A stretch of 64,000 nucleotides of DNA from Taudactylus pleione (taxonomy: Eukaryota; Chordata; Amphibia; Anura; Myobatrachidae). Below are positions 29,090 to 43,300 of the stretch, piece by piece. The stretch covers positions 289,044 through 353,043 of the forward strand of contig JAUIMM010001255.1 in assembly GCA_031769625.1 (NCBI GenBank), read 5' to 3'. The notes beneath the pieces are model-generated. The model had not been told where the DNA came from and made no database searches. It was given only the letters and a program-made list of their open reading frames with translations. A program made the translations under genes and the position numbers. The first letter of the stretch is position 1. Each line of letters opens with the position of its first letter.

Positions 29090-32000
29090 CATTTGTGGGT
29101 CTTGGTCTTCAACACATCCAGTGAAATTTTGAGCTGTCTGTGTTTGCTACAAGAGGAGATATCACAAAGTATGCGCTTTTGTTGATTTCATTGCTTTCAA
29201 TGCATTTTGGCCTAAAACGAGCATTTGCTGTTTTCTCTTAAACGCAACATGGGAGAAAAACCATTTCACATCACATTTGTGGGTCTTGGTCTTCAACACA
29301 TCCAGTGAAATTTTGAGCTGTCTGTGTTTGCTACAAGAGGAGATATCACAAAGTATGCGCTTTTGTTGTTTTCATTGCTTTCAATGCATTTTGGCCTAAA
29401 ACGTGCATTTGCTGTTTTCTCTTAAACGCAACATGGGAGAAAAACCATTTCACATCACATTTGTGGGTCTTGGTCTTCAACACATCCAGTGAAATTTTGA
29501 GCTGTCTGTGTTTGCTACAAGAGGAGATATCACAAAGTATGCGCTTTTGTTGTTTCCATTGCTTTCAATGCATTTTGGCCTAAAACGTGCATTTGCTGTT
29601 TTCTCTTAAACACAACATGGGAGAAAAACCATTTCACATCACATTTGTGGATCTTGGTCTTCAACACATCCAGTGAAATTTTGAGCTGTCTGTGTTTGCT
29701 ACAAGAGGAGATATCACAAAGTATGCGCTTTTGTTGTTTTCATTGCTTTCAATGCATTTTGGCCTAAAACGAGCATTTGCTGTTTTCTCTTAAACGCAAC
29801 ATGGGAGAAAAACCATTTCACATCACATTTGTGGGTCTTGGTCTTCAACACATCCAGTGAAATTTTGAGCTGTCTGTGTTTGCTACAAGAGGAGATAACA
29901 CAAAGTATGCGCTTTTGTGTTTCCATTGCTTTCAATGCATTTTGGCCTAAAACGTGCATTTGCTGTTTTCTCTTAAACGCAACATGGGAGAAAAACCATT
30001 TCACATCACATTTGTGGGTCTTGGTCTTCAACACATCCAGTGAAATTTTGAGCTGTCTGTGTTTGCTACAAGAGGAGATATCACAAAGAATGCGCTTTTG
30101 TTGTTTCCATTGCTTTCAATGCATTTTGGCCTAAAACGTGCATTTGCTGTTTTCTCTTAAACGCAACATGGGAGAAAAACCATTTCACATCACATTTGTG
30201 GGTTTTGGTCTTCAACACATCCAGTGAAATTTTGAGCTGTCTGTGTTTGCTACAAGAGGAGATAACACAAAGTATGCGCTTTTGTTGTTTCCATTGCTTT
30301 CAATGCATTTTGGCCTAAAACGTGCATTTGCTGTTTTCTCTTAAACGCAACATGGGAGAAAAACCATTTCACATCACATTTGTGGGTTTTGGTCTTCAAC
30401 ACATCCAGTGAAATTTTGAGCTGTCTGTGTTTGCTACAAGAGGAGATATCACAAAGTATGCCCTTTTGTTATTTCCATTGCTTTCAATGCATTTTGGCCT
30501 AAAACATGCATTTGCTGTTTTCTCTTAAACGCAACATGGGAGAAAAACAATTTCACATCACATTTGTGGGTCTTGGTCTTCAACACATCCAGTGAAATTT
30601 TGAGCTGTCTGTGTTTGCTACAAGAGGAGATATCACAAAGTTAGCGCTTTTGTTGTTTTCATTGCTTTCAATGCATTTTGGCCTAAAACGAGCATTTGCT
30701 GTTTTCTCTTAAACGCAACATGGGAGAAAAACCATTTCACATCACATTTGTGGGTTTTGGTCTTCAACACATCCAGTGAAATTTTGAGCTGTCTGTGTTT
30801 GCTACAAGAGGAGATAACACAAAGTATGCGCTTTTGTGTTTCCATTGCTTTCAATGCATTTTGGCCTAAAACGTGCATTTGCTTTTTTCTCTTAAACGCA
30901 ACATGGGAGAAAAACCATTTCACATCACATTTGTGGGTCTTGGTCTTCAACACATCCAGTGAAATTTTGAGCTGTCTGTGTTTGCTACAAGAGGAGATAT
31001 CACAAAGTATGCGCTTTTGTTGATTTCATTGCTTTCAATGCATTTTGGCCTAAAACGAGCATTTGCTGTTTTCTCTTAAACGCAACATGGGAGAAAAACC
31101 ATTTCACATCACATTTGTGGGTCTTGGTCTTCAACACATCCAGTGAAATTTTGAGCTGTCTGTGTTTGCTACAAGAGGAGATATCACAAAGTATGCGCTT
31201 TTGTTGATTTCATTGCTTTCAATGCATTTTGGCCTAAAACGAGCATTTGCTGTTTTCTCTTAAACGCAACATGGGAGAAAAACCATTTCACATCACATTT
31301 GTGGGTCTTGGTCTTCAACACATCCAGTGAAATTTTGAGCTGTCTGTGTTTGCTACAAGAGGAGATATCACAAAGTATGCGCTTTTGTTGTTTTCATTGC
31401 TTTCAATGCATTTTGGCCTAAAACGTGCATTTGCTGTTTTCTCTTAAACGCAACATGGGAGAAAAACCATTTCACATCACATTTGTGGGTCTTGGTCTTC
31501 AACACATCCAGTGAAATTTTGAGCTGTCTGTGTTTGCTACAAGAGGAGATATCACAAAGTATGCGCTTTTGTTGTTTCCATTGCTTTCAATGCATTTTGG
31601 CCTAAAACGTGCATTTGCTGTTTTCTCTTAAACACAACATGGGAGAAAAACCATTTCACATCACATTTGTGGGTCTTGGTCTTCAACACATCCAGTGAAA
31701 TTTTGAGCTGTCTGTGTTTGCTACAAGAGGAGATATCACAAAGTATGCGCTTTTGTTGTTTTCATTGCTTTCAATGCATTTTGGCCTAAAACGAGCATTT
31801 GCTGTTTTCTCTTAAACGCAACATGGGAGAAAAACCATTTCACATCACATTTGTGGGTCTTGGTCTTCAACACATCCAGTGAAATTTTGAGCTGTCTGTG
31901 TTTGCTACAAGAGGAGATAACACAAAGTATGCTCTTTTGTGTTTCCATTGCTTTCAATGCATTTTGGCCTAAAACGTGCATTTGCTGTTTTCTCTTAAAT

Positions 32001-32115
32001 GCAACATGGGAGAAAAACCATTTCACATCACATTTGTGGGTCTTGGTCTTCAACACATCCAGTGAAATTTTGAGCTGTCTGTGTTTGCTACAAGAGGAGA
32101 TATCACAAAGAATGC
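29090..32115. repeat. 2,022-bp spaced satellite duplication
   Basis: The monomer order at about 29.1-30.1 kb recurs at 31.1-32.1 kb, offset 2,022 bp (11 x 184 minus 2). Shared markers are CTTAAACACAACATGG monomers followed by a 183-bp GTGTTTCC monomer and CACAAAGAATGCG. The copies differ at several single bases, for example GTGGATCTTGG at about 29649 against GTGGGTCTTGG, and TATGCGC against TATGCTC at about 31930. They are therefore slightly older or less homogenised than the larger repeats. Confidence 0.7.
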
Positions 32116-35100
32116 GCTTTTGTTATTTCCATTGCTTTCAATGCATTTTGGCCTAAAACTTGCATTTGCTGTTTTCTCTTAAACGCAGCATGGGAGAAAA
32201 GCCATTTCACATCACATTTGTGGGTTTTGGTCTTCAACACATCCAGTGAAATTTTGAGCTGTCTGTGTTTGCTACAAGAGGAGATAACACAAAGTATGCG
32301 CTTTTGTGTTTCCATTGCTTTCAATGCATTTTGGCCTAAAACGTGCATTTGCTGTTTTCTCTCAAACGCAACATGGGAGAAAAACAATTTCACATCACAT
32401 TTGTGGGTCTTGGTCTTCAACACATCCAGTGAAATTTTGAGCTGTCTGTGTTTGCTACAAGAGGAGATATCACAAAGTATGCGCTTTTGTTGTTTCCATT
32501 GCTTTCAAAGCATTTTGGCCTAAAACGTGCATTTGCTGTTTTCTCTTAAACGCAGCATGGGAGAAAAACCATTTCACATCACATTTGTGGGTCTTGGTCT
32601 TCAACACATCCAGTGAAATTTTGAGCTGTCTGTGTTTGCTACAAGAGGAGATATCACAAAGTATGCGCTTTTGTTGTTTTCATTGCTTTCAATGCATTTT
32701 GGCCTAAAACGTGCATTTGCTGTTTTCTCTTAAACGCAGCATGGGAGAAAAACCATTTCACATCACATTTGTGGGTCTTGGTCTTCAACACATCCAGTGA
32801 AATTTTGAGCTGTCTGTGTTTGCTACAAGAGGAGATATCACAAAGTATGCGCTTTTGTTGTTTTCATTGCTTTCAATGCATTTTGGCCTAAAACGTGCAT
32901 TTGCTGTTTTCTCTTAAATGCAACTTGGGAGAAAAACCATTTCACATCACATTTGTGGGTCTTGGTCTTCAACACATCCAGTGAAATTTTGAGCTGTCTG
33001 TGTTTGCTACAAGAGGAGATATCACAAAGTATGCGCTTTTGTTGTTTTCATTGCTTTCAATGCATTTTGGCCTAAAACGTGCATTTGCTGTTTTCTTTTA
33101 AATGCAACTTGGGAGAAAAACCATTTCACATCACATTTGTGGGTCTTGGTCTTCAACACATCCAGTGAAATTTTGAGCTGTCTGTGTTTGCTACAAGAGG
33201 AGATATCACAAAGTATGCGCTTTTGTTATTTCCATTGCTTTCAATGCATTTTGGCCTAAAACTTGCATTTGCTGTTTTCTCTTAAACGCAGCATGGGAGA
33301 AAAACCATTTCACATCACATTTGTGGGTTTTGGTCTTCAACACATCCAGTGAAATTTTGAGCTGTCTGTGTTTGCTACAAGAGGAGATAACACAAAGTAT
33401 GCGCTTTTGTGTTTCCATTGCTTTCAATGCATTTTGGCCTAAAACGTGCATTTGCTGTTTTCTCTTAAACGCAACATGGGAGAAAAACCATTTCACATCA
33501 CATTTGTGGGTCTTGGTCTTCAACACATCCAGTGAAATTTTGAGCTGTCTGTGTTTGCTACAAGAGGAGATATCACAAAGTATGCGCTTTTGTTGTTTCC
33601 ATTGCTTTCAAAGCATTTTGGCCTAAAACGTGCATTTGCTGTTTTCTCTTAAACGCAGCATGGGAGAAAAACAATTTCACATCACATTTGTGGGTCTTGG
33701 TCTTCAACACATCCAGTGAAATTTTGAGCTGTCTGTGTTTGCTACAAGAGGAGATAACACAAAGTATGCGCTTTTGTTGTTTCCATTGCTTTCAATGCAT
33801 TTTGGCCTAAAACGTGCATTTGCTGTTTTCTCTTAAACGCAACATGGGAGAAAAACCATTTCACATCACATTTGTGGGTTTTGGTCTTCAACACATCCAG
33901 TGAAATTTTGAGCTGTCTGTGTTTGCTACAAGAGGAGATATCACAAAGTATACCCTTTTGTTATTTCCATTGCTTTCAATGCATTTTGGCCTAAAACATG
34001 CATTTGCTGTTTTCTCTTAAACGCAACATGGGAGAAAAACAATTTCACATCACATTTGTGGGTCTTGGTCTTCAACACATCCAGTGAAATTTTGAGCTGT
34101 CTGTGTTTGCTACAAGAGGAGATATCACAAAGAATGCGCTTTTGTTATTTCCATTGCTTTCAATGCATTTTGGCCTAAAACTTGCATTTGCTGTTTTCTC
34201 TTAAACGCAGCATGGGAGAAAAACCATTTCACATCACATTTGTGGGTTTTGGTCTTCAACACATCCAGTGAAATTTTGAGCTGTCTGTGTTTGCTACAAG
34301 AGGAGATAACACAAAGTATGCGCTTTTGTTGTTTCCATTGCTTTCAATGCATTTTGGCCTAAAACGTGCATTTGCTGTTTTCTCTTAAACGCAACATGGG
34401 AGAAAAACCATTTCACATCACATTTGTGGGTTTTGGTCTTCAACACATCCAGTGAAATTTTGAGCTGTCTGTGTTTGCTACAAGAGGAGATAACACAAAG
34501 TATGCGCTTTTGTGTTTCCATTGCTTTCAATGCATTTTGGCCTAAAACGTGCATTTGCTGTTTTCTCTCAAACGCAACATGGGAGAAAAACCATTTCACA
34601 TCACATTTGTGGGTCTTGGTCTTCAACACATCCAGTGAAATTTTGAGCTGTCTGTGTTTGCTACAAGAGGAGATATCACAAAGTATGCGCTTTTGTTGTT
34701 TCCATTGCTTTCAAAGCATTTTGGCCTAAAACGTGCATTTGCTGTTTTCTCTTAAACGCAGCATGGGAGAAAAACCATTTCACATCACATTTGTGGGTCT
34801 TGGTCTTCAACACATCCAGTGAAATTTTGAGCTGTCTGTGTTTGCTACAAGAGGAGATATCACAAAGTATGCGCTTTTGTTGTTTTCATTGCTTTCAATG
34901 CATTTTGGCCTAAAACGTGCATTTGCTGTTTTCTCTTAAATGCAACATGGGAGAAAAACCATTTCACATCACATTTGTGGGTCTTGGTCTTCAACACATC
35001 CAGTGAAATTTTGAGCTGTCTGTGTTTGCTACAAGAGGAGATATCACAAAGAATGCGCTTTTGTTATTTCCATTGCTTTCAATGCATTTTGGCCTAAAAC

Positions 35101-37900
35101 TTGCATTTGCTGTTTTCTCTTAAACGCAGCATGGGAGAAAAGCCATTTCACATCACATTTGTGGGTTTTGGTCTTCAACACATCCAGTGAAATTTTGAGC
35201 TGTCTGTGTTTGCTACAAGAGGAGATAACACAAAGTATGCGCTTTTGTGTTTCCATTGCTTTCAATGCATTTTGGCCTAAAACGTGCATTTGCTGTTTTC
35301 TCTCAAACGCAACATGGGAGAAAAACAATTTCACATCACATTTGTGGGTCTTGGTCTTCAACACATCCAGTGAAATTTTGAGCTGTCTGTGTTTGCTACA
35401 AGAGGAGATATCACAAAGTATGCGCTTTTGTTGTTTCCATTGCTTTCAAAGCATTTTGGCCTAAAACGTGCATTTGCTGTTTTCTCTTAAACGCAGCATG
35501 GGAGAAAAACCATTTCACATCACATTTGTGGGTCTTGGTCTTCAACACATCCAGTGAAATTTTGAGCTGTCTGTGTTTGCTACAAGAGGAGATATCACAA
35601 AGTATGCGCTTTTGTTGTTTTCATTGCTTTCAATGCATTTTGGCCTAAAACGTGCATTTGCTGTTTTCTCTTAAACGCAGCATGGGAGAAAAACCATTTC
35701 ACATCACATTTGTGGGTCTTGGTCTTCAACACATCCAGTGAAATTTTGAGCTGTCTGTGTTTGCTACAAGAGGAGATATCACAAAGTATGCGCTTTTGTT
35801 GTTTTCATTGCTTTCAATGCATTTTGGCCTAAAACGTGCATTTGCTGTTTTCTCTTAAATGCAACTTGGGAGAAAAACCATTTCACATCACATTTGTGGG
35901 TCTTGGTCTTCAACACATCCAGTGAAATTTTGAGCTGTCTGTGTTTGCTACAAGAGGAGATATCACAAAGTATGCGCTTTTGTTATTTCCATTGCTTTCA
36001 ATGCATTTTGGCCTAAAACTTGCATTTGCTGTTTTCTCTTAAACGCAGCATGGGAGAAAAACCATTTCACATCACATTTGTGGGTTTTGGTCTTCAACAC
36101 ATCCAGTGAAATTTTGAGCTGTCTGTGTTTGCTACAAGAGGAGATAACACAAAGTATGCGCTTTTGTGTTTCCATTGCTTTCAATGCATTTTGGCCTAAA
36201 ACGTGCATTTGCTGTTTTCTCTTAAACGCAACATGGGAGAAAAACCATTTCACATCACATTTGTGGGTCTTGGTCTTCAACACATCCAGTGAAATTTTGA
36301 GCTGTCTGTGTTTGCTACAAGAGGAGATATCACAAAGTATGCGCTTTTGTTGTTTCCATTGCTTTCAAAGCATTTTGGCCTAAAACGTGCATTTGCTGTT
36401 TTCTCTTAAACGCAGCATGGGAGAAAAACAATTTCACATCACATTTGTGGGTCTTGGTCTTCAACACATCCAGTGAAATTTTGAGCTGTCTGTGTTTGCT
36501 ACAAGAGGAGATAACACAAAGTATGCGCTTTTGTTGTTTCCATTGCTTTCAATGCATTTTGGCCTAAAACGTGCATTTGCTGTTTTCTCTTAAACGCAAC
36601 ATGGGAGAAAAACCATTTCACATCACATTTGTGGGTTTTGGTCTTCAACACATCCAGTGAAATTTTGAGCTGTCTGTGTTTGCTACAAGAGGAGATATCA
36701 CAAAGTATACCCTTTTGTTATTTCCATTGCTTTCAATGCATTTTGGCCTAAAACATGCATTTGCTGTTTTCTCTTAAACGCAACATGGGAGAAAAACAAT
36801 TTCACATCACATTTGTGGGTCTTGGTCTTCAACACATCCAGTGAAATTTTGAGCTGTCTGTGTTTGCTACAAGAGGAGATATCACAAAGAATGCGCTTTT
36901 GTTATTTCCATTGCTTTCAATGCATTTTGGCCTAAAACTTGCATTTGCTGTTTTCTCTTAAACGCAGCATGGGAGAAAAACCATTTCACATCACATTTGT
37001 GGGTTTTGGTCTTCAACACATCCAGTGAAATTTTGAGCTGTCTGTGTTTGCTACAAGAGGAGATAACACAAAGTATGCGCTTTTGTTGTTTCCATTGCTT
37101 TCAATGCATTTTGGCCTAAAACGTGCATTTGCTGTTTTCTCTTAAACGCAACATGGGAGAAAAACCATTTCACATCACATTTGTGGGTTTTGGTCTTCAA
37201 CACATCCAGTGAAATTTTGAGCTGTCTGTGTTTGCTACAAGAGGAGATAACACAAAGTATGCGCTTTTGTGTTTCCATTGCTTTCAATGCATTTTGGCCT
37301 AAAACGTGCATTTGCTGTTTTCTCTCAAACGCAACATGGGAGAAAAACCATTTCACATCACATTTGTGGGTCTTGGTCTTCAACACATCCAGTGAAATTT
37401 TGAGCTGTCTGTGTTTGCTACAAGAGGAGATATCACAAAGTATGCGCTTTTGTTGTTTCCATTGCTTTCAAAGCATTTTGGCCTAAAACGTGCATTTGCT
37501 GTTTTCTCTTAAACGCAGCATGGGAGAAAAACCATTTCACATCACATTTGTGGGTCTTGGTCTTCAACACATCCAGTGAAATTTTGAGCTGTCTGTGTTT
37601 GCTACAAGAGGAGATATCACAAAGTATGCGCTTTTGTTGTTTTCATTGCTTTCAATGCATTTTGGCCTAAAACGTGCATTTGCTGTTTTCTCTTAAACGC
37701 AGCATGGGAGAAAAACCATTTCACATCACATTTGTGGGTCTTGGTCTTCAACACATCCAGTGAAATTTTGAGCTGTCTATGTTTGCTACAAGAGGAGATA
37801 TCACAAAGTATGCGCTTTTGTTGTTTTCATTGCTTTCAATGCATTTTGGCCTAAAACGTGCATTTGCTGTTTTCTCTTAAATGCAACTTGGGAGAAAAAC
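32000..37900. repeat. 2.76-2.94-kb higher-order repeat pair (15-16 monomers)
   Basis: Blocks at about 32.0-32.7 kb match 34.9-35.6 kb at offset 2,941 (16 x 184 minus 3). Blocks at about 33.1-34.9 kb match 35.9-37.7 kb at offset 2,757 (15 x 184 minus 3). The two offsets differ by exactly one 184-bp monomer, so the copies differ by gain or loss of a single monomer. Shared markers include GAGAAAAGCCATTTC, TATACCC and ACATGCATTTGC. Edges are approximate. Confidence 0.78.
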
Positions 37901-37999
37901 CATTTCACATCACATTTGTGGGTCTTGGTCTTCAACACATCCAGTGAAATTTTGAGCTGTCTGTGTTTGCTACAAGAGGAGATATCACAAAGTATGCGC

Positions 38000-40300
38000 T
38001 TTTGTTGTTTTCATTGCTTTCAATGCATTTTGGCCTAAAACGTGCATTTGCTGTTTTCTCTTAAATGCAACTTGGGAGAAAAACCATTTCACATCACATT
38101 TGTGGGTCTTGGTCTTCAACACATCCAGTGAAATTTTGAGCTGTCTGTGTTTGCTACAAGAGGAGATATCACAAAGTATGCGCTTTTGTTATTTCCATTG
38201 CTTTCAATGCATTTTGGCCTAAAACTTGCATTTGCTGTTTTCTCTTAAACGCAGCATGGGAGAAAAACCATTTCACATCACATTTGTGGGTTTTGGTCTT
38301 CAACACATCCAGTGAAATTTTGAGCTGTCTGTGTTTGCTACAAGAGGAGATAACACAAAGTATGCGCTTTTGTGTTTCCATTGCTTTCAATGCATTTTGG
38401 CCTAAAACGTGCATTTGCTGTTTTCTCTTAAACGCAACATGGGAGAAAAACCATTTCACATCACATTTGTGGGTCTTGGTCTTCAACACATCCAGTGAAA
38501 TTTTGAGCTCTGTGTTTGCTACAAGAGGAGATATCACAAAGTATGCGCTTTTGTTGTTTCCATTGCTTTCAAAGCATTTTGGCCTAAAACGTGCATTTGC
38601 TGTTTTCTCTTAAACGCAGCATGGGAGAAAAACCATTTCACATCACATTTGTGGGTCTTGGTCTTCAACACATCCAGTGAAATTTTGAGCTGTCTGTGTT
38701 TGCTACAAGAGGAGATATCACAAAGTATGCGCTTTTGTTATTTTCATTGCTTTCAATGCATTTTGGCCTAAAACGTGCATTTGCTGTTTTCTCTTAAACG
38801 CAACATGGGAGAAAAACCATTTCACATCACATTTGTGGGTTTTGGTCTTCAACACATCCAGTGAAATTTTGAGCTGTCTGTGTTTGCTACAAGAGGAGAT
38901 AACACAAAGTATGCGCTTTTGTGTTTCCATTGCTTTCAATGCATTTTGGCCTAAAACGTGCATTTGCTGTTTTCTCTCAAACGCAACATGGGAGAAAAAC
39001 CATTTCACATCACATTTGTGGGTCTTGGTCTTCAACACATCCAGTGAAATTTTGAGCTGTCTGTGTTTGCTACAAGAGGAGATATCACAAAGTATGCGCT
39101 TTTGTTGTTTCCATTGCTTTCAAAGCATTTTGGCCTAAAACGTGCATTTGCTGTTTTCTCTTAAACGCAGCATGGGAGAAAAACCATTTCACATCACATT
39201 TGTGGGTCTTGGTCTTCAACACATCCAGTGAAATTTTGAGCTGTCTGTGTTTGCTACAAGAGGAGATATCACAAAGTATGCGGTTTTGTTGTTTTCATTG
39301 CTTTCAATGCATTTTGGCCTAAAACGTGCATTTGCTGTTTTCTCTTAAACGCAGCATGGGAGAAAAACCATTTCACATCACATTTGTGGGTCTTGGTCTT
39401 CAACACATCCAGTGAAATTTTGAGCTGTCTATGTTTGCTACAAGAGGAGATATCACAAAGTATGCGCTTTTGTTGTTTTCATTGCTTTCAATGCATTTTG
39501 GCCTAAAACGTGCATTTGCTGTTTTCTCTTAAATGCAACTTGGGAGAAAAACCATTTCACATCACATTTGTGGGTCTTGGTCTTCAACACATCCAGTGAA
39601 ATTTTGAGCTGTCTGTGTTTGCTACAAGAGGAGATATCACAAAGTATGCGCTTTTGTTGTTTTCATTGCTTTCAATGCATTTTGGCCTAAAACGTGCATT
39701 TGCTGTTTTCTCTTAAATGCAACTTGGGAGAAAAACCATTTCACATCACATTTGTGGGTCTTGGTCTTCAACACATCCAGTGAAATTTTGAGCTGTCTGT
39801 GTTTGCTACAAGAGGAGATATCACAAAGTATGCGCTTTTGTTATTTCCATTGCTTTCAATGCATTTTGGCCTAAAACTTGCATTTGCTGTTTTCTCTTAA
39901 ACGCAGCATGGGAGAAAAACCATTTCACATCACATTTGTGGGTTTTGGTCTTCAACACATCCAGTGAAATTTTGAGCTGTCTGTGTTTGCTACAAGAGGA
40001 GATAACACAAAGTATGCGCTTTTGTGTTTCCATTGCTTTCAATGCATTTTGGCCTAAAACGTGCATTTGCTGTTTTCTCTTAAACGCAACATGGGAGAAA
40101 AACCATTTCACATCACATTTGTGGGTCTTGGTCTTCAACACATCCAGTGAAATTTTGAGCTCTGTGTTTGCTACAAGAGGAGATATCACAAAGTATGCGC
40201 TTTTGTTGTTTCCATTGCTTTCAAAGCATTTTGGCCTAAAATGTGCATTTGCTGTTTTCTCTTAAACGCAGCATGGGAGAAAAACCATTTCACATCACAT
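38000..40300. repeat. 1,652-bp 9-monomer tandem duplication with a 2-bp deletion marker
   Basis: A monomer lacking GT in the GAGCTGTCTGTG motif (it reads GAGCTCTGTG) occurs at 38510 and again at 40162, exactly 1,652 bp apart. Flanking variants agree, including the CTGTCTATG monomers (37.8 and 39.4 kb), the paired TGCAACTTGG monomers and the 183-bp GTGTTTCC monomer. Small differences, such as AATGTGCA at about 40240 against AACGTGCA, show the copies are not perfectly identical. Confidence 0.82.
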
Positions 40301-43300
40301 TTGTGGGTCTTGGTCTTCAACACATCCAGTGAAATTTTGAGCTGTCTGTGTTTGCTACAAGAGGAGATATCACAAAGTATGCGCTTTTGTTGTTTTCATT
40401 GCTTTCAATGCATTTTGGCCTAAAACGTGCATTTGCTGTTTTCTCTTAAACGCAACATGGGAGAAAAACCATTTCACATCACATTTGTGGGTCTTGGTCT
40501 TCAACACATCCAGTGAAATTTTGAGCTGTCTGTGTTTGCTACAAGAGGAGATATCACAAAGTATGCGCTTTTGTTGTTTTCATTGCTTTCAATGCATTTT
40601 GGCCTAAAACGTGCATTTGCTGTTTTCTCTTAAACGCAACTTGGGAGAAAAACCATTTCACATCACATTTGTGGGTCTTGGTCTTCAACACATCCAGTGA
40701 AATTTTGAGCTGTTTGTGTTTGCTACAAGAGGAGATATCACAAAGTATGCGCTTTTGTTGTTTCCATTGCTTTCAATGCATTTTGGCCTAAAACGTGCAT
40801 TTGCTGTTTTCTCTTAAACGCAACATGGGAGAAAAACCATTTCACATCACATTTGTGGGTTTTGGTCTTCAACACATCCAGTTAAATTTTGAGCTGTCTG
40901 TGTTTGCTACAAGAGGAGATAACACAAAGTATGCGCTTTTGTGTTTCCATTGCTTTCAATGCATTTTGGCCTAAAACGTGCATTTGCTGTTTTCTCTCAA
41001 ACGCAACATGGGAGAAAAACCATTTCACATCACATTTGTGGGTCTTGCTCTTCAACACATCCAGTGAAATTTTGGGCTGTCTGTGTTTGCTACAAGAGGA
41101 GATATCAGAAAGTATGCCCTTTTGTTATTTCCATTGCTTTCAATGCATTTTGGCCTAAAACTTGCATTTGCTGTTTTCTCTTAAACGCAACATGGGAGAA
41201 AAACCATTTCACATCACATTTGTTGGTTTTGGTCTTCAACACATCCAGTGAAATTTTGAGCTGTCTGTGTTTGCTACAAGAGGAGATATCACAAAGTATG
41301 CGCTTTTGTTATTTCCATTGCTTTCAATGCATTTTGGCCTAAAACTTGCATTTGCTGTTTTCTCTTAAACGCAGCATGGGAGAAAAACCATTTCACATCA
41401 CATTTGTGGGTTTTAGTCTTCAACACATCCAGTGAAATTTTGAGCTGTCTGTGTTTGCTACAAGAGGAGATAACACAAAGTATGCGCTTTTGTTGTTTCC
41501 ATTGCTTTCAATGCATTTTGGCCTAAAACGTGCATTTGCTGTTTTCTCTTAAACGCAACATGGGAGAAAAACCATTTCACATCACATTTGTGGGTTTTGG
41601 TCTTCAACACATCCAGTGAAATTTTGAGCTGTCTGTGTTTGCTACAAGAGGAGATAACACAAAGTATGCGCTTTTGTGTTTCCATTGCATTCAATGCATT
41701 TTGGCCTAAAACGTGCATTTGCTGTTTTCTCTCAAACGCAACATGGGAGAAAAACCATTTCACATCACATTTGTGGGTCTTGGTCTTCAACACATCCAGT
41801 GAAATTTTGAGCTGTCTGTGTTTGCTACAAGAGGAGATATCAGAAAGTATGCCCTTTTGTTATTTCCATTGCTTTCAATGCATTTTGGCCTAAAACTTGC
41901 ATTTGCTGTTTTCTCTTAAACGCAACATGGGAGAAAAACCATTTCACATCACATTTGTTGGTTTTGGTCTTCAACACATCCAGTGAAATTTTGAGCTGTC
42001 TGTGTTTGCTACAAGAGGAGATAACACAGAGTATGCACTTTTGTTGTTTCCATTGCTTTCAATGCATTTTGGCCTAAAACGTGCATTTGCTGTTTTCCCT
42101 TAAACGCAACATGGGAGAAAAACCATTTCACATCACATTTGTGGGTCTTGGTCTTCAACACATCCAGTTAAATTTTGAGCTGTCTGTGTTTGCTACAAGA
42201 GGAGATATCACAAAGTATGCGCTTTTGTTGTTTCCATTGCTTTCAATGCATTTTGGCCTAAAACGTGCATTTGCTGTTTTCTCTTAAACGCAGCATGGGA
42301 GAAAAACCATTTCACATCACATTTGTGGGTCTTGGTCTTCAACACATCCAGTGAAATTTTGAGCTGTCTGTGTTTGCTACAAGAGGAGATATCACAAAGT
42401 ATGCGCTTTTGTTGTTTTCATTGCTTTCAATGCATTTTGGCCTAAAACGTGCATTTGCTGTTTTCTCTTAAACGCAACATGGGAGAAAAACCATTTCACA
42501 TCACATTTGTGGGTCTTGGTCTTCAACACATCCAGTGAAATTTTGAGCTGTCTGTGTTTGCTACAAGAGGAGATATCACAAAGTATGCGCTTTTGTTGTT
42601 TTCATTGCTTTCAATGCAGTTTGGCATAAAACGAGCATTTGCTGTTTTCTCTTAAACGCAACATGGGAGAAAAACCATTTCACATCACATTTGTGGGTCT
42701 TGGTCTTCAACACATCCAGTGAAATTTTGAGCTGTCTGTGTTTGCTACAAGAGGAGATATCACAAAGTATGCGCTTTTGTTATTTCCATTGCTTTCAATG
42801 CATTTTGGCCTAAAACTTGCATTTGCTGTTTTCTCTTAAATGCAGCATGGGAGAAAAACCATTTCACATCAAATTTGTGGGTTTTAGTCTTCAACACATC
42901 CAGTGAAATTTTGAGCTGTCTGTGTTTGCTACAAGAGGAGATAACACAAAGTATGCGCTTTTGTTGTTTCCATTGCTTTCAATGCATTTTGGCCTAAAAC
43001 GTGCATTTGCTGTTTCCTCTTAAACGCAACATGGGAGAAAAACCATTTCACATCACATTTGTGGGTTTTGGTCTTCAACACATCCAGTGAAATTTTGAGC
43101 TGTCTGTGTTTGCTACAAGAGGAGATAACACAAAGTATGCGCTTTTGTGTTTCCATTGCTTTCAATGCATTTTGGCCTAAAACGTGCATTTGCTGTTTTC
43201 TCTCAAACGCAACATGGGAGAAAAACCATTTCACATCACATTTGTGGGTCTTGCTCTTCAACACATCCAGTGAAATTTTGAGCTGTCTGTGTTTGCTACA

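Noticed and set aside
42081..42287. GEKPF motif in a plus-strand satellite frame, resembling the C2H2 zinc-finger linker
   Set aside because: No Cys-x2-4-Cys or His-x3-5-His pairs at the required spacing; a chance match from GGGAGAAAAACC.
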